From BOKZ01 sp040900165 (lineage in GTDB: Bacteria; Patescibacteriota; UBA1384; 2-12-FULL-50-11): 44,023 bases of DNA. Below the pieces are notes generated by a model. The model did no database searches and was not told the DNA's origin. It saw nothing but the letters and a program-made list of their open reading frames with translations. Within the stretch, counting starts at the first letter, position 1. The number at the start of each line of letters is the position of its first letter. The DNA is taken from assembly GCA_040900165.1 (NCBI GenBank), contig JBBDZM010000003.1, positions 1 through 44,023 on the forward strand, in the 5' to 3' direction. Below are positions 15,181 to 24,662 of the stretch, one piece after another. The position numbers were made by a program, and so were the translations under genes.

Positions 15181-16146
15181 ATGTTAGTAGATAACGTTGA
15201 GATTACGATTAAATCGGGCAAAGGCGGCGACGGCATTGTTGCGTGGCGCCGGGAAAAACACGTTCCGTTGGGCGGACCGGACGGCGGCGACGGCGGCCGG
15301 GGTGGGAGTGTTTATCTGTTATCTGACAATAACGTTGACACCTTAAGCTCGTTTCGCTACCGAAAAGTATTTAGCGCCGAGGACGGGCAACGGGGGATGT
15401 CCAAGAAAAAACACGGCCGCTCGGCGGACGATTTAATTCTATCCGTACCAGTTGGAACATTAGTCACCGATGCCATAACCGGCCAATTAGTCTTTGATTT
15501 TACCCAACTTGGCCAAAAGTACCGATTAGCTAGAGGTGGCGACGGTGGCCTGGGTAACCCCCACTTTGCTCACGCCACTAACCAAAAACCCGAAGAATTT
15601 ACTCCCGGCAAGCCCGGTATCACCAAACAGCTGCGTCTAGAGTTAAAATTAATTGCTGACGTGGCACTGATTGGCCAACCCAATGCCGGGAAGTCATCAA
15701 TTATTAACTGTTTAACCGAGGCACATTCGCGAGTTGGCGCCTTTGCTTTTTCGACCCGCGAGCCGGTTTTGGGAGCAATGGATGCCAGTGACAATAAAAT
15801 AATCCTGGTTGATCTGCCGGGGTTGCTTGAGGGCGCTCACAAGGGCAAGGGGCTCGGCGATGAATTCTTAAAACACGCTCAACGGGTGCGGGCGATTATC
15901 CATGTGATTGACGCAACGCAACCCAATCCCCAAAACGCCCTGGATCAAATAAAGAACGAACTAATCCAATACGACGAACATCTCTCAACGCTACCAACAT
16001 TAATCGTTCTCAATAAAATCGACCTACTTTCGCAACAAGAGCGAAAGACTATTGCTAAAAAATTCCCCGAAGCCCTAATGGTCAGCGCCGAAACTAAAGA
16101 AGGCATCGATACACTTCGACGGGGAATAATAAAACTGGCCTCTTGA
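15181..16146 (+). CDS. obgE: GTPase Obg (CgtA), C-terminally short
   Basis: A 321-aa ribosome-assembly GTPase that acts on the 50S subunit. The glycine-rich Obg fold covers residues 1-155 (DNVEITIKSGKGGDGIVAWRREK, GGPDGGDGGRGGSVYL, GLGNPHFAHATNQKPEEFTPG). The G domain has G1 GQPNAGKSS, G3 DLPGL, G4 NKID and a G5-like VSAETKEG. The variable C-terminal OCT domain is absent, giving a length at the low end for the family. ATG 15181 follows a TAAGAT box by 9 nt, which would make the mRNA leaderless, but no -35 is visible. The stop codon TGA lies inside the -35 of the rpoB promoter. Confidence 0.97.
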   Translation: MLVDNVEITIKSGKGGDGIVAWRREKHVPLGGPDGGDGGRGGSVYLLSDNNVDTLSSFRYRKVFSAEDGQRGMSKKKHGRSADDLILSVPVGTLVTDAITGQLVFDFTQLGQKYRLARGGDGGLGNPHFAHATNQKPEEFTPGKPGITKQLRLELKLIADVALIGQPNAGKSSIINCLTEAHSRVGAFAFSTREPVLGAMDASDNKIILVDLPGLLEGAHKGKGLGDEFLKHAQRVRAIIHVIDATQPNPQNALDQIKNELIQYDEHLSTLPTLIVLNKIDLLSQQERKTIAKKFPEALMVSAETKEGIDTLRRGIIKLAS

Positions 16147-16171
16147 CAGAATAGTCAAAATTTCGTAATCT
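16143..16171 (+). promoter_or_regulatory. Candidate rpoBC promoter overlapping the obgE stop codon
   Basis: TTGACA (16143-16148), 17-bp spacer, TAATCT (16166-16171). The -35 is perfect and the -10 is weak (three matches). Transcription would start near 16178 and give a leader of about 120 nt. Confidence 0.5.
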
Positions 16172-16229
16172 GGCGGTAAGTTAGTTGAGGTATTAGCGAT
16201 TAGACAGAGCGACAACAAGTCGACTAGTG

Positions 16230-16266
16230 ATTTGCTCCGCCAAGAGCAAATTTATCGTGTCGATAA
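16230..16266 (+). promoter_or_regulatory. Tandem hairpins in the rpoB leader
   Basis: ATTTGCTC-CGCCAA-GAGCAAAT (16230-16251) is followed at once by TTATCG-TGT-CGATAA (16252-16266). Both are perfect stems, 20 nt before the rpoB Shine-Dalgarno. No T-tract follows, so they are not terminators; they may protect or regulate the mRNA. Confidence 0.7.
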
Positions 16267-16298
16267 TTTAATTAATAATAGGGGCAAGGGAGGCCAAA

Positions 16299-19200
16299 CT
16301 GCGTAAGAATTTTCGACAAATTGAGTCCAACAATACTCTATCGAATTTGATAGAAGTTCAGCTAAAAAGCTATAACTGGCTTTTTGACGAGGGGATTAAA
16401 GAGCTATTAAACGAAGTATCGCCGGTTGATGACTTTACTGGCAAGTTGTTTTCTTTGGAGTTTGGCAAGTACTCACTCGATAAGCCCAAGTACGACGAGA
16501 AAACCGCCAAGAGCAAAAATTTATCTTACAAAGCGCCGTTGCGCTGTGGAATTAAATTAACCAACAAATTAACCAACAAAGTTAAAACTGCCGAGGTTTT
16601 TCTGGGCGATTTCCCGTTGATGACCGAACGCGGGACATTTGTAATTAACGGCGTCGAACGAGTCGTTGTCTCCCAAATTGTCCGATCGTTCGGGGTTTTG
16701 TTTGCCTCCGACGATTTAGGCGGCCGGAAATTATTTGGCGCCAAGATTATTCCTAACCGGGGCGCCTGGTTGGAGTTCGAAACTAATAGCCGTGACGTTA
16801 TCTCGGTAAAAGTTGATCGCAAACGGCGAATCCCCATTACGACTTTCTTGCGGGCAATCGGCAACTACGACGATGCGGCCATTAAAAAACTATTTAAAAG
16901 CGTTGATACCGACAAAGACCATCAGTTTATTGAAGCAACATTAGCTCGTGACCCAGCCAAAACCCGCGAGGAAGCGGCTGTTGAGGTTTACAAGCGAATT
17001 CGACCGGGCGATCTAGTAACACCCGAAACGGCCGAAGCATTTATTCAAAATATCTTTTTCAATGCTAAGCGCTATGACTTAGGACGGGTTGGTCGCTATA
17101 AAATTAACCAGCGTCTCGAGATGGATATTCCCAACACCACCAAAAACCGGGTTTTGCGTCCAGAAGATATTATCGAAACTATTAAAGAAGTTATTCGCTT
17201 GAATAACGACGACAAAGGTGAATCTGACGACGTCGATCACTTAAAAAATCGCCGAGTCCGTGCGGTTGGTGAGTTAGTTCAGAACCGGATCCGCGTGGGA
17301 TTACTGCGAATGGAGCGGATTATCAAAGACCGAATGAGCCAAGTGGCCGATCCGGACGACGTCAACCCGATTGCTCTTATTAACAGCCGGCCAGTCGCCG
17401 CAATTTTGCAAGAGTTCTTTGCCTCCTCGCAAATGAGTCAATTTATGAACCAAACCAACCCACTAGCCGAGCTGGAGCACAAGCGGACCTTGTCAGCGAC
17501 CGGTCCTGGCGGAATTTCCCGAGAACACGCTGGTTTTGATGTTCGCGACGTTCACCGCTCCCACTACGGCCGGATTTGTCCAATTACTACCCCCGAAGGT
17601 CAGAATATTGGACTGGTTGGCTACTTGGCCGCTTCGGCCCGAGTAAATGAGTACGGTTTCATTGAAACGCCGTATCGTAAAGTCGAGCACAAAAACGGCA
17701 AAGCGAAAGTTACCGACAAAATTGAATACCTTGATGCTTACGAAGAGGAGAATTTCGCGCTAGCGCCGTTCTCGTCCTCGATCGACAAGAACAACTATCT
17801 AACCGGCACAAAAATCGTTGCCCGCCGCTCTGGCGAGCCAGTGATTGAGTCGGTTTCAAAGATCGACTACGTCGATATTTCACCGCAACAGGTTGTTTCT
17901 ATCTCCACCGCCTTAATCCCGTTTGTTGAGCACGACGAAGCCGTTCGCGCCTCGATGGGTTCGAACATGCAACGCCAAGCTGTGCCGCTTGTTAAACCTC
18001 AGTCACCAATTATCGGTACTGGGTTAGAGTCGGCTGTTAAAGATTCTGGGCAGTTAATTATGGCCGAGGAATCTGGCACCGTTACCTACGTTGACGGCGA
18101 TATGATCAAAATCAAAGGCGGCTCCAACGAGCGCGCTTATCCACTATTAAAGTTCGTTCGCTCTAACCAAAGTACCTGTATTAATCAGCGCCCATCAGTG
18201 GAAATTGGTCAGAAAGTTAAGGCCGGCGATGTCATTGCCGACTCATCCGCTTCTTACGAAGGCGAGCTGGCGATTGGCCAGAACGTTATGGTCGCCTACA
18301 TGAGCTGGGGCGGCTACAACTATGAAGACGCGATTTTAATTTCCGAACGTCTGGTCAAAGATGACCGATTTACCTCTGTCCACATTGAAAAATACTCGGC
18401 CGAAGTCCGTGATACTAAGCTCGGGCCAGAGTTGATTACCCGCGATATTCCCAACGTTGGCGACGAGGCCCTGGCTAACCTTGATGAACAAGGAGTTGTT
18501 CGGATCGGCGCTGAAGTATCAGCGACTGATATCTTGGTTGGAAAAATCACCCCCCGCGGTGAAACCGAACTAACAGCCGAAGAGAAACTGCTACGGGCAA
18601 TTTTCGGTGAAAAAGCCAAAGACGTCAAAGATACATCCCTGCGATTACCACACGGTGAGCGCGGCAAAATTGTTGAGGTCAAAATTTTCTCCAAGGATAA
18701 TGGCGACGAGCTACCAGCTGGTGTTTATCAGCAGGTTGAGGTCTCGATTGCCCAACTGCGCAAAATCACCGTTGGTGACAAAATGGCCGGCCGTCACGGA
18801 AACAAAGGGGTAATTTCGCGAACCCTGCCAGAGGAAGATATGCCGTTCTTGCCTGATGGTACCCCAGTTGATATTATTTTGAACCCACTTGGCGTTATTT
18901 CCCGAATGAACCTGGGCCAGATTCTGGAAACGCATTTGGGTTGGGCGGCCAGCACGCTTAACTACAAAGTCGCAACTCCCGCCTTTTTCGGTACGCCAGT
19001 CGATAATATCCACCAAGAGCTAATCAAAGCCGGTTTGCCCGAAGACGGAAAAATCCAGCTTCGCGATGGCCGAAACGGTGAAGAATATGATCAACGTACA
19101 ACCATTGGAACTAAATACGTCCTGAAACTTATCCACTTAGTCGACGACAAAATGCACGCCCGTTCAACTGGCCCATACTCGATGGTTACCCAGCAGCCAC

Positions 19201-19622
19201 TCGGTGGAAAAGCCCAATTTGGCGGCCAGCGTTTTGGAGAAATGGAGGTCTGGGCACTAGAAGCCTACGGATCGGCTCATACCTTGCAAGAAATGCTTAC
19301 TATTAAGTCCGACGACGTTATTGGGCGAGCCAAGGCCTATGAGGCAATTATTAAAGGCGACGAAATTCAAAAACCACAAATCCCAGCGTCGTTTGCCGTC
19401 TTGGTCCGTGAGCTCCAGAGCCTAGGCTTAAACGTTGAGGTAATTGAGACCGAAGAAAAACTCAAGGAGTTTGAAGCCGGCCGAACCCTGACCGAAGCCC
19501 AGACACTCGCGCTCGACCCAGAAATTAGTCCCGAGCCCTCAGTTGAGTTGCCAACGGCAGTTATTAATAAACAAACACAACCGACAGTCAAAAATAAATC
19601 TGTCGCTAAGGAGGACGCGTAA
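16299..19622 (+). CDS. rpoB: RNA polymerase beta subunit, apparent CUG start
   Basis: The 1107-aa beta subunit of RNA polymerase. No ATG, GTG or TTG exists between the in-frame stop at 16269 and TTG 16347, yet the family N-terminus (KNF...[12 protein letters not shown]) runs upstream of 16347. CTG 16299 is preceded by AAGGGAGG (16286-16293) at an ideal 5-nt distance, so it is the best start. Conserved parts include the rifampicin region [38 protein letters not shown], and near the C-terminus [24 protein letters not shown]-type sequence. It lacks the large beta inserts of proteobacteria. The stop overlaps the rpoC start (TAATG). Asn, Thr and Thr replace the Asp516, Arg529 and Leu533 equivalents. 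Confidence 0.97.
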   Translation: [1107 protein letters not shown]

Positions 19623-22600
19623 TGCCAGAGTTAAAGATGTCAACCCGCACCGATAAAGTCGAGTTCAATTTATTGAACTTTGAGGGGCTACGGATTCGCG
19701 TTGCAAGTCCAGACGATGTAGAGCGATGGAGCTACGGCGAGGTCTTAAAGCCGGAGACTATCAACTACCGAACCCAGAAACCAGAACGAGATGGCCTGTT
19801 CGATGAACGGATTTTTGGGCCAACCAAGGACTGGGAGTGTTACTGTGGAAAATACAAACGAATTCGCTACAAAGGCGTAATTTGCGACAAATGCGGCGTG
19901 GAAGTTACTAAAAGCTCGGTTCGCCGAGAACGGATGGGTCATATTGATTTGGCCGTGCCAGTTGCCCACATTTGGTATGTCCGCGGTGTCCCCTATACTA
20001 TTAGCACTGTTCTCGACATTTCCGTGAGCGACATTGAGCGAGTTGTTTACTTTGCTTCCTTCATTGTTGTTTCTGTTAGAGAAGACCTTAAAGAGCAGGC
20101 ACTAGCCCAACTGGATGTTGAGTATAAAGCCGCCAAGGAACTGCTTAAGGACTCCCCAGAACGCTTAGAGATTTTGGAGCAAAATTATAAATCCACTAAA
20201 TCCGATCTCAACTCACTCCAGCCAAAAGCGGTCTTAAGTGAAGGAAAGTTCCACGAGCTATCGATGCGCTTTGGTAATATTGCTAAAGTCGGCATCGGCG
20301 CTGAAGCAATTTTAGAGCTGCTGAAGCCTTTCAATCTCGACGATGGAATTGCCGTAGTTAAAAAAGAGCTAGAAGTTGCGCCACCAGCTGCTATTCGCCG
20401 TCTCACTAAACGCCTGCGAATGATGACCGATCTTAAGCTGGCCGGCGTTAAGCCGGAGTGGTTTGTAATCAATAAACTACCGGTTCTGCCACCGGACTTG
20501 CGCCCGATGGTTCAATTGGACGGCGGACGATTTGCTTCATCGGATTTGAACGATCTTTATCGCCGGGTGATCAACCGTAACAACCGCCTTAAGCGCCTAC
20601 TTAACCAAGGAGCGCCGGACGTGATTGTTCGCAACGAGAAGCGAATGCTTCAGGAAGCCGTTGATGCCCTAATTGATAACTCAGCTCGCAAAACTCAAAC
20701 TACGACGATTGGCCGTCAGCCCCGATCACTTTCAGATATGCTTCGCGGTAAACAGGGCCGTTTCCGCCAAAACTTACTTGGTAAACGGGTAGACTACTCC
20801 GGACGATCAGTTATCGTTGTTGGTCCCAACCTTAAGCTCGACCAATGTGGTCTGCCAAAAATTATGGCTCTGGAGCTATTTAAACCGTTTGTGATAAGTC
20901 GACTGATTAACGACGGCTACGTTCACAACGTCAAAAACGCTGCTCGCTTGATTGAGCGCGGCACACCAGAAGTTTGGGAGATTTTGGAAGATGTTACAAA
21001 AGAGTCCTACGTTTTGCTTAATCGTGCCCCAACTTTGCACCGCTTGGGTATCCAAGCATTTCGACCGATCTTAATTGAAGGCAAAGCAATCCAGCTTCAC
21101 CCGTTAGTCTGTGCCGCCTATAACGCTGACTTCGACGGCGACCAAATGGCTGTCCACGTGCCGCTATCAACAATGGCTCGACACGAAGCCAAGATACTAA
21201 TGAGTTCGGCCAATAACTTACTCAAACCGTCGTCTGGCGAGCCGTTGGTGGCTCCGCGCTTGGACATTGTTTTTGGGCTTTTCTACTTAACCAACATCAA
21301 TAAAGGCGTCAAAGGCGAGGGCAAGGCCTTTATGTCTGCTCAAGATGTTGAGCTGGCCTATCAACGCGGTGAATTAAACCCACAGGCCGAGATCGAGTTT
21401 CGAATTAACGGCGAGCGAATCAAAACCTCTGTTGGCCGGGTATTAATTAATGAAATTTTCCCGGCGGAATATCCATACGTCAACGACGCGCTTGATACCC
21501 GGAAACTCAAAGCGATTATGCGAGAAATCTACAAACTCTTTGGTATTGAAGTGACGGCAAGAGTGGCGGACGCCCTCATGAGCCTTGGGTTTAAATTCGC
21601 CGAAAAATCCGGAATGACAATGTCGATCTTTGACATCGACGTGCCCGAAACCAAAAAGAAACTTATTGCTCAAGGCGAAGAAGCGGTTGACGTGATTGCC
21701 AAGCGCTATCGCCGAGGCTTAATTTCAGCTGATGAACGGCGCAAGCTCTCGATTGAGAAATGGTCGGATATTCGAAATCAGATGGAGAAAGAAGTTAAAG
21801 ACTCCTTTAAGGTAAACTCGTCAATCTGGACGATGGTTACTAGCGGTGCTCGCGGTTCTTCTAACCAGCTAGTTCAGCTGGCGGGAATGAAGGGCCTAGT
21901 GGTTAACCCATCTGGCTCGATTATCGAAGTGCCAATTACCAGCAACTACAAAGAGGGTCTAACAGTTCTTGAATACTTTATCTCGACCCACGGTTCTCGA
22001 AAGGGTAAATCTGATACTTCGCTTAAGACTGCTGACGCTGGTTACTTAACCCGCCGCCTAGTCGATGTATCACAAGATTTGGTTATTACCGTAGAAGACT
22101 GTGCTACGCCATTCAGCATTACTGTTATTGAGGCGGAATCGAGTAAATACGGCGAGAGCTACGTTGAGCGGCTAATCGGCCGGGCAACTGCCGAGGCCGT
22201 CAAAGACAAAGCCGGTAAAACCGTCATTAAAAAGGGTGAAGAAATTACCGAGGACCATATTGATGCTATTATTGCCGCGCAAGTGACCGAAGTAAAAGTC
22301 CGTTCAACGCTCCACTGCCAGGCCAAATGGGGGATCTGCCAGAAATGTTACGGGCGAGATCTTGCCACCGGCAACACCGTTAAAATCGGTACGGCCGTTG
22401 GTATTATGGCCGCTCAAGCAATTGGTGAGCCAGGCACTCAGCTAACGATGAAAACCTTCCACATGGGTGGTGTCTCCGGCGGCGATATTACCTCCGGTCT
22501 GCCTCGTGTTGAAGAGATTTTCGAAGCTCGCCCACCCCACAACCCGGCAATTCTTTCGGAGATATCCGGAAGAGTTGTTGTCCACGAGGCAAAAGACAAG

Positions 22601-23431
22601 CAGTACATCGACATCGTCAGCGACGAAATATTGAGCGAAGATTACAAACTGGAGAGCGACTATGTAGCGTCGGTTAAGGAAAAAGATGTCGTTAAAGCCA
22701 AGCAAGCAATTGCTACCTCCCCAGAGAAAAAAGCGATTCGTTCAGGTATAACCGGTCGGGTCAGTATTAAAGGTAAAACTATTACCGTTACCTCAACGGA
22801 ACCGCTCAAAAGCACCTACACTGTTACCGGTGACATAGGGGTACTGGTTAAAAGTGGCGATAAAATCGAAGTTGGCCAGCAACTAACCGAAGGCCACATT
22901 GATCCAAACCAATCGCTTGATTTGCTTGGCGTTGAGAAAACCCAGGATTACATCATTCGCGAGGTTCAAAATATCTATGCGTCTCACGGTGCTGGCGTTA
23001 ATGAAAAACACATTGAAATTATTGCCCGAAGTATGTTCGCGAAAGTCCGCCTGATTGACGGCGGCGATTCATCGCTGTTGCGTGGCCAAGTTGCCAGCCG
23101 ATTAGATATCGACCGAATGAACGAAGAAATGAAGAAAAAGGGCAAACGAATCGCTACCTATGAGCAGATTGTTCTGGGAATTACCCGAGCGTCGCTCCAA
23201 ACCGATAGCTTCTTGTCGGCGGCCTCCTTCCAGGAAACCACCCGAGTCTTGATTGAAGCGGCTATTAAGGGAGCAATTGATCCGCTCCGTGGCCTGAAAG
23301 AAAACGTTATTATCGGCAAACTAATTCCGGCGGGAACTGGTTTCGATCCGGAGATGATTGGTCGGCCAGTAATTCCAGAAAAACGTCCAGTCGTCATGGC
23401 ACCGATTGAAGAAGCACCTAAAACCGAGTAG
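19622..23431 (+). CDS. rpoC: RNA polymerase beta' subunit
   Basis: The 1269-aa catalytic subunit of RNA polymerase. The N-terminal zinc ribbon uses C73, C75, C88 and C91 (CYCGKYKRIRYKGVICDKC). The lid/rudder and bridge regions follow, with the active-site NADFDGDQMAVH at about residues 500-511 holding the three Mg-binding Asp residues. The second zinc site has Cys near residue 826 (EDCATPF) and CQAKWGICQKC near 898-908. The trigger-loop region reads GIMAAQAIGEPGTQLTMKTFHMGG. It is translationally coupled to rpoB and is followed by rpsL after 11 nt, so the beta operon runs directly into the str operon; rplJ and rplL are not next to it. Confidence 0.98.
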   Translation: MPELKMSTRTDKVEFNLLNFEGLRIRVASPDDVERWSYGEVLKPETINYRTQKPERDGLFDERIFGPTKDWECYCGKYKRIRYKGVICDKCGVEVTKSSVRRERMGHIDLAVPVAHIWYVRGVPYTISTVLDISVSDIERVVYFASFIVVSVREDLKEQALAQLDVEYKAAKELLKDSPERLEILEQNYKSTKSDLNSLQPKAVLSEGKFHELSMRFGNIAKVGIGAEAILELLKPFNLDDGIAVVKKELEVAPPAAIRRLTKRLRMMTDLKLAGVKPEWFVINKLPVLPPDLRPMVQLDGGRFASSDLNDLYRRVINRNNRLKRLLNQGAPDVIVRNEKRMLQEAVDALIDNSARKTQTTTIGRQPRSLSDMLRGKQGRFRQNLLGKRVDYSGRSVIVVGPNLKLDQCGLPKIMALELFKPFVISRLINDGYVHNVKNAARLIERGTPEVWEILEDVTKESYVLLNRAPTLHRLGIQAFRPILIEGKAIQLHPLVCAAYNADFDGDQMAVHVPLSTMARHEAKILMSSANNLLKPSSGEPLVAPRLDIVFGLFYLTNINKGVKGEGKAFMSAQDVELAYQRGELNPQAEIEFRINGERIKTSVGRVLINEIFPAEYPYVNDALDTRKLKAIMREIYKLFGIEVTARVADALMSLGFKFAEKSGMTMSIFDIDVPETKKKLIAQGEEAVDVIAKRYRRGLISADERRKLSIEKWSDIRNQMEKEVKDSFKVNSSIWTMVTSGARGSSNQLVQLAGMKGLVVNPSGSIIEVPITSNYKEGLTVLEYFISTHGSRKGKSDTSLKTADAGYLTRRLVDVSQDLVITVEDCATPFSITVIEAESSKYGESYVERLIGRATAEAVKDKAGKTVIKKGEEITEDHIDAIIAAQVTEVKVRSTLHCQAKWGICQKCYGRDLATGNTVKIGTAVGIMAAQAIGEPGTQLTMKTFHMGGVSGGDITSGLPRVEEIFEARPPHNPAILSEISGRVVVHEAKDKQYIDIVSDEILSEDYKLESDYVASVKEKDVVKAKQAIATSPEKKAIRSGITGRVSIKGKTITVTSTEPLKSTYTVTGDIGVLVKSGDKIEVGQQLTEGHIDPNQSLDLLGVEKTQDYIIREVQNIYASHGAGVNEKHIEIIARSMFAKVRLIDGGDSSLLRGQVASRLDIDRMNEEMKKKGKRIATYEQIVLGITRASLQTDSFLSAASFQETTRVLIEAAIKGAIDPLRGLKENVIIGKLIPAGTGFDPEMIGRPVIPEKRPVVMAPIEEAPKTE

Positions 23432-23442
23432 AATTATTGCCG

Positions 23443-23856
23443 ATGCCAACGATTAATCAACTAATCAGAAAACCCCGAAAATCCGTCAAAGCGAAATCAA
23501 AATCGCCGGCGTTGCATCGTGGGTTTAATTCTTTGAAAAATCGCCCAACCGAAACAATGAAAGGCCGTCCGTTTATGCGGGGAGTCTGCGTGAAAGTAAC
23601 AACCATGACACCGAAAAAACCAAACTCGGCTCTGCGAAAAATCGCCCGGGTTCGTTTAACAAGCGGCCAGGAAGTTACAGCCTATATCCCTGGTATCAAG
23701 CACAATCTCCAAGAGCACTCATTAGTACTGGTTCGGGGCGGTCGCGTCAAGGACTTGCCGGGCGTTAAATATCACATCGTCCGTGGCGTTTTGAACGCCG
23801 AAGGTGTTGAAAACCGTAAGCAGGGGCGATCGAAATATGGGAGTAAGAAAAGCTAA
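23443..23856 (+). CDS. rpsL: Ribosomal protein S12
   Basis: The 137-aa S12 protein at the decoding centre of the 30S subunit. It begins MPTINQLIRKPRK and has the signatures TPKKPNSALRKIARVRL and GGRVKDLPGVKYHIVRG. Lys residues equivalent to E. coli K42 and K87, the usual streptomycin-resistance positions, are unchanged. ATG 23443 is chosen over a TTG two codons upstream because it gives the family N-terminus. There is no good ribosome site, so translation may be coupled to rpoC. A fold-back element separates it from rpsG. Confidence 0.97.
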   Translation: MPTINQLIRKPRKSVKAKSKSPALHRGFNSLKNRPTETMKGRPFMRGVCVKVTTMTPKKPNSALRKIARVRLTSGQEVTAYIPGIKHNLQEHSLVLVRGGRVKDLPGVKYHIVRGVLNAEGVENRKQGRSKYGSKKS

Positions 23857-23865
23857 TAAAATGAA

Positions 23866-23961
23866 AAATACGAATATCGAATATCGAATATCGAAACAAA
23901 TCCAAAGCACTAATCCTAAAAATCAAAACGTTTCGAATTTCGAAATTAGAATTTCGTATTT
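23866..23961 (+). repeat. AT-rich fold-back element A (rpsL-rpsG spacer)
   Basis: A 96-nt near-perfect palindrome. The left arm starts AAATACGAATATCGAATATC and the reverse complement of the right arm starts AAATACGAAATTCTAATTTC; over about 33 nt only 7 or so positions differ. The left arm contains three tandem copies of CGAATAT. A 30-nt A-rich centre separates the arms. No coding frame crosses it. It looks like a MITE-like or RNA fold-back insert; compare elements at 31985 and 42571. Confidence 0.85.
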
Positions 23962-23985
23962 CCAAACCAGAGGTTTGGTCTGATG
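23962..23985 (+). promoter_or_regulatory. Hairpin presenting the rpsG Shine-Dalgarno
   Basis: Stem CCAAACC/GGTTTGG (23962-23968, 23972-23978) with an AGA triloop. The AGAGG ribosome site spans loop and stem and lies exactly 9 nt before ATG 23983. The same arrangement occurs before rplB and rpsM. Confidence 0.8.
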
Positions 23986-24456
23986 CGTGGACGAAGCAAG
24001 ATGAAAAAACCAGTTTTGGTGCTCGAACTTAAATACAACGATCCGCTGGTCTCTAAATTTATCAATAAAATTATGTGGGATGGCAAGAAGGAAACTGCCC
24101 AAAACATTGCCTATGCGGCGCTGGAGAAACTGGCGGCCGAGCTAAAGACCGAGCCAGCACCGTTGCTGCGCGAGGTTATCGAAAAAGCTTCCCCAATTCT
24201 GGAAGTCCGCTCTCGCCGAGTTGGTGGCGCTACCTATCAGGTACCGATGGAAGTCAAACCCGGCCGCAAAACCGTTTTGGTGATGCGCTGGTTACTAGAA
24301 GCCGCCCGGGGCCAAAAGGGTCGCAATATGACCGATGCTCTCTACGGCGAAATGAAAGATATCCTCCAAGACACCGGTAAAGTGATGAAAAAGCGCGAAG
24401 ATTTGCACAAAATGGCCGAAGCCAACCGGGCCTTTGCTCACTTTGCGCGGTACTAA
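23983..24456 (+). CDS. rpsG: Ribosomal protein S7
   Basis: The 157-aa S7 protein, a primary binder of the 16S rRNA 3' major domain and head of the 30S subunit. It starts MRGRSKMKKPVLVLELKYND and has the family motifs VSKFINKIMWDGKK, SPILEVRSRRVGGATYQVP and RWLLEAARGQKG, ending EANRAFAHFARY. ATG 23983 is 9 nt after an AGAGG site inside a hairpin. In E. coli S7 represses its own operon by binding between rpsL and rpsG, which is where the fold-back element lies here; whether S7 binds it is unknown. Confidence 0.97.
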   Translation: MRGRSKMKKPVLVLELKYNDPLVSKFINKIMWDGKKETAQNIAYAALEKLAAELKTEPAPLLREVIEKASPILEVRSRRVGGATYQVPMEVKPGRKTVLVMRWLLEAARGQKGRNMTDALYGEMKDILQDTGKVMKKREDLHKMAEANRAFAHFARY

Positions 24457-24662
24457 ATGGATTCTTACGGGAGTACTGGACCTAGTTGGAATTGGAAGCA
24501 AACGCTTGCTATTGCACTGATTTCTGCAGTCCTGGCCTATTTTTGGCAGTATCCAAAATTTAATTTTGATTGGAATATATACCTCATAAGGTTTGTGGTC
24601 CTTTACACATTTAGTGGGATGTCAGTAGTACTCCACGATATGTACAAAACAGTAAAAAAATA

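Noticed and set aside
23870..23900. CGAATAT tandem repeats as a CRISPR array
   Set aside because: Units are 7-8 nt without spacers and there are no cas genes.
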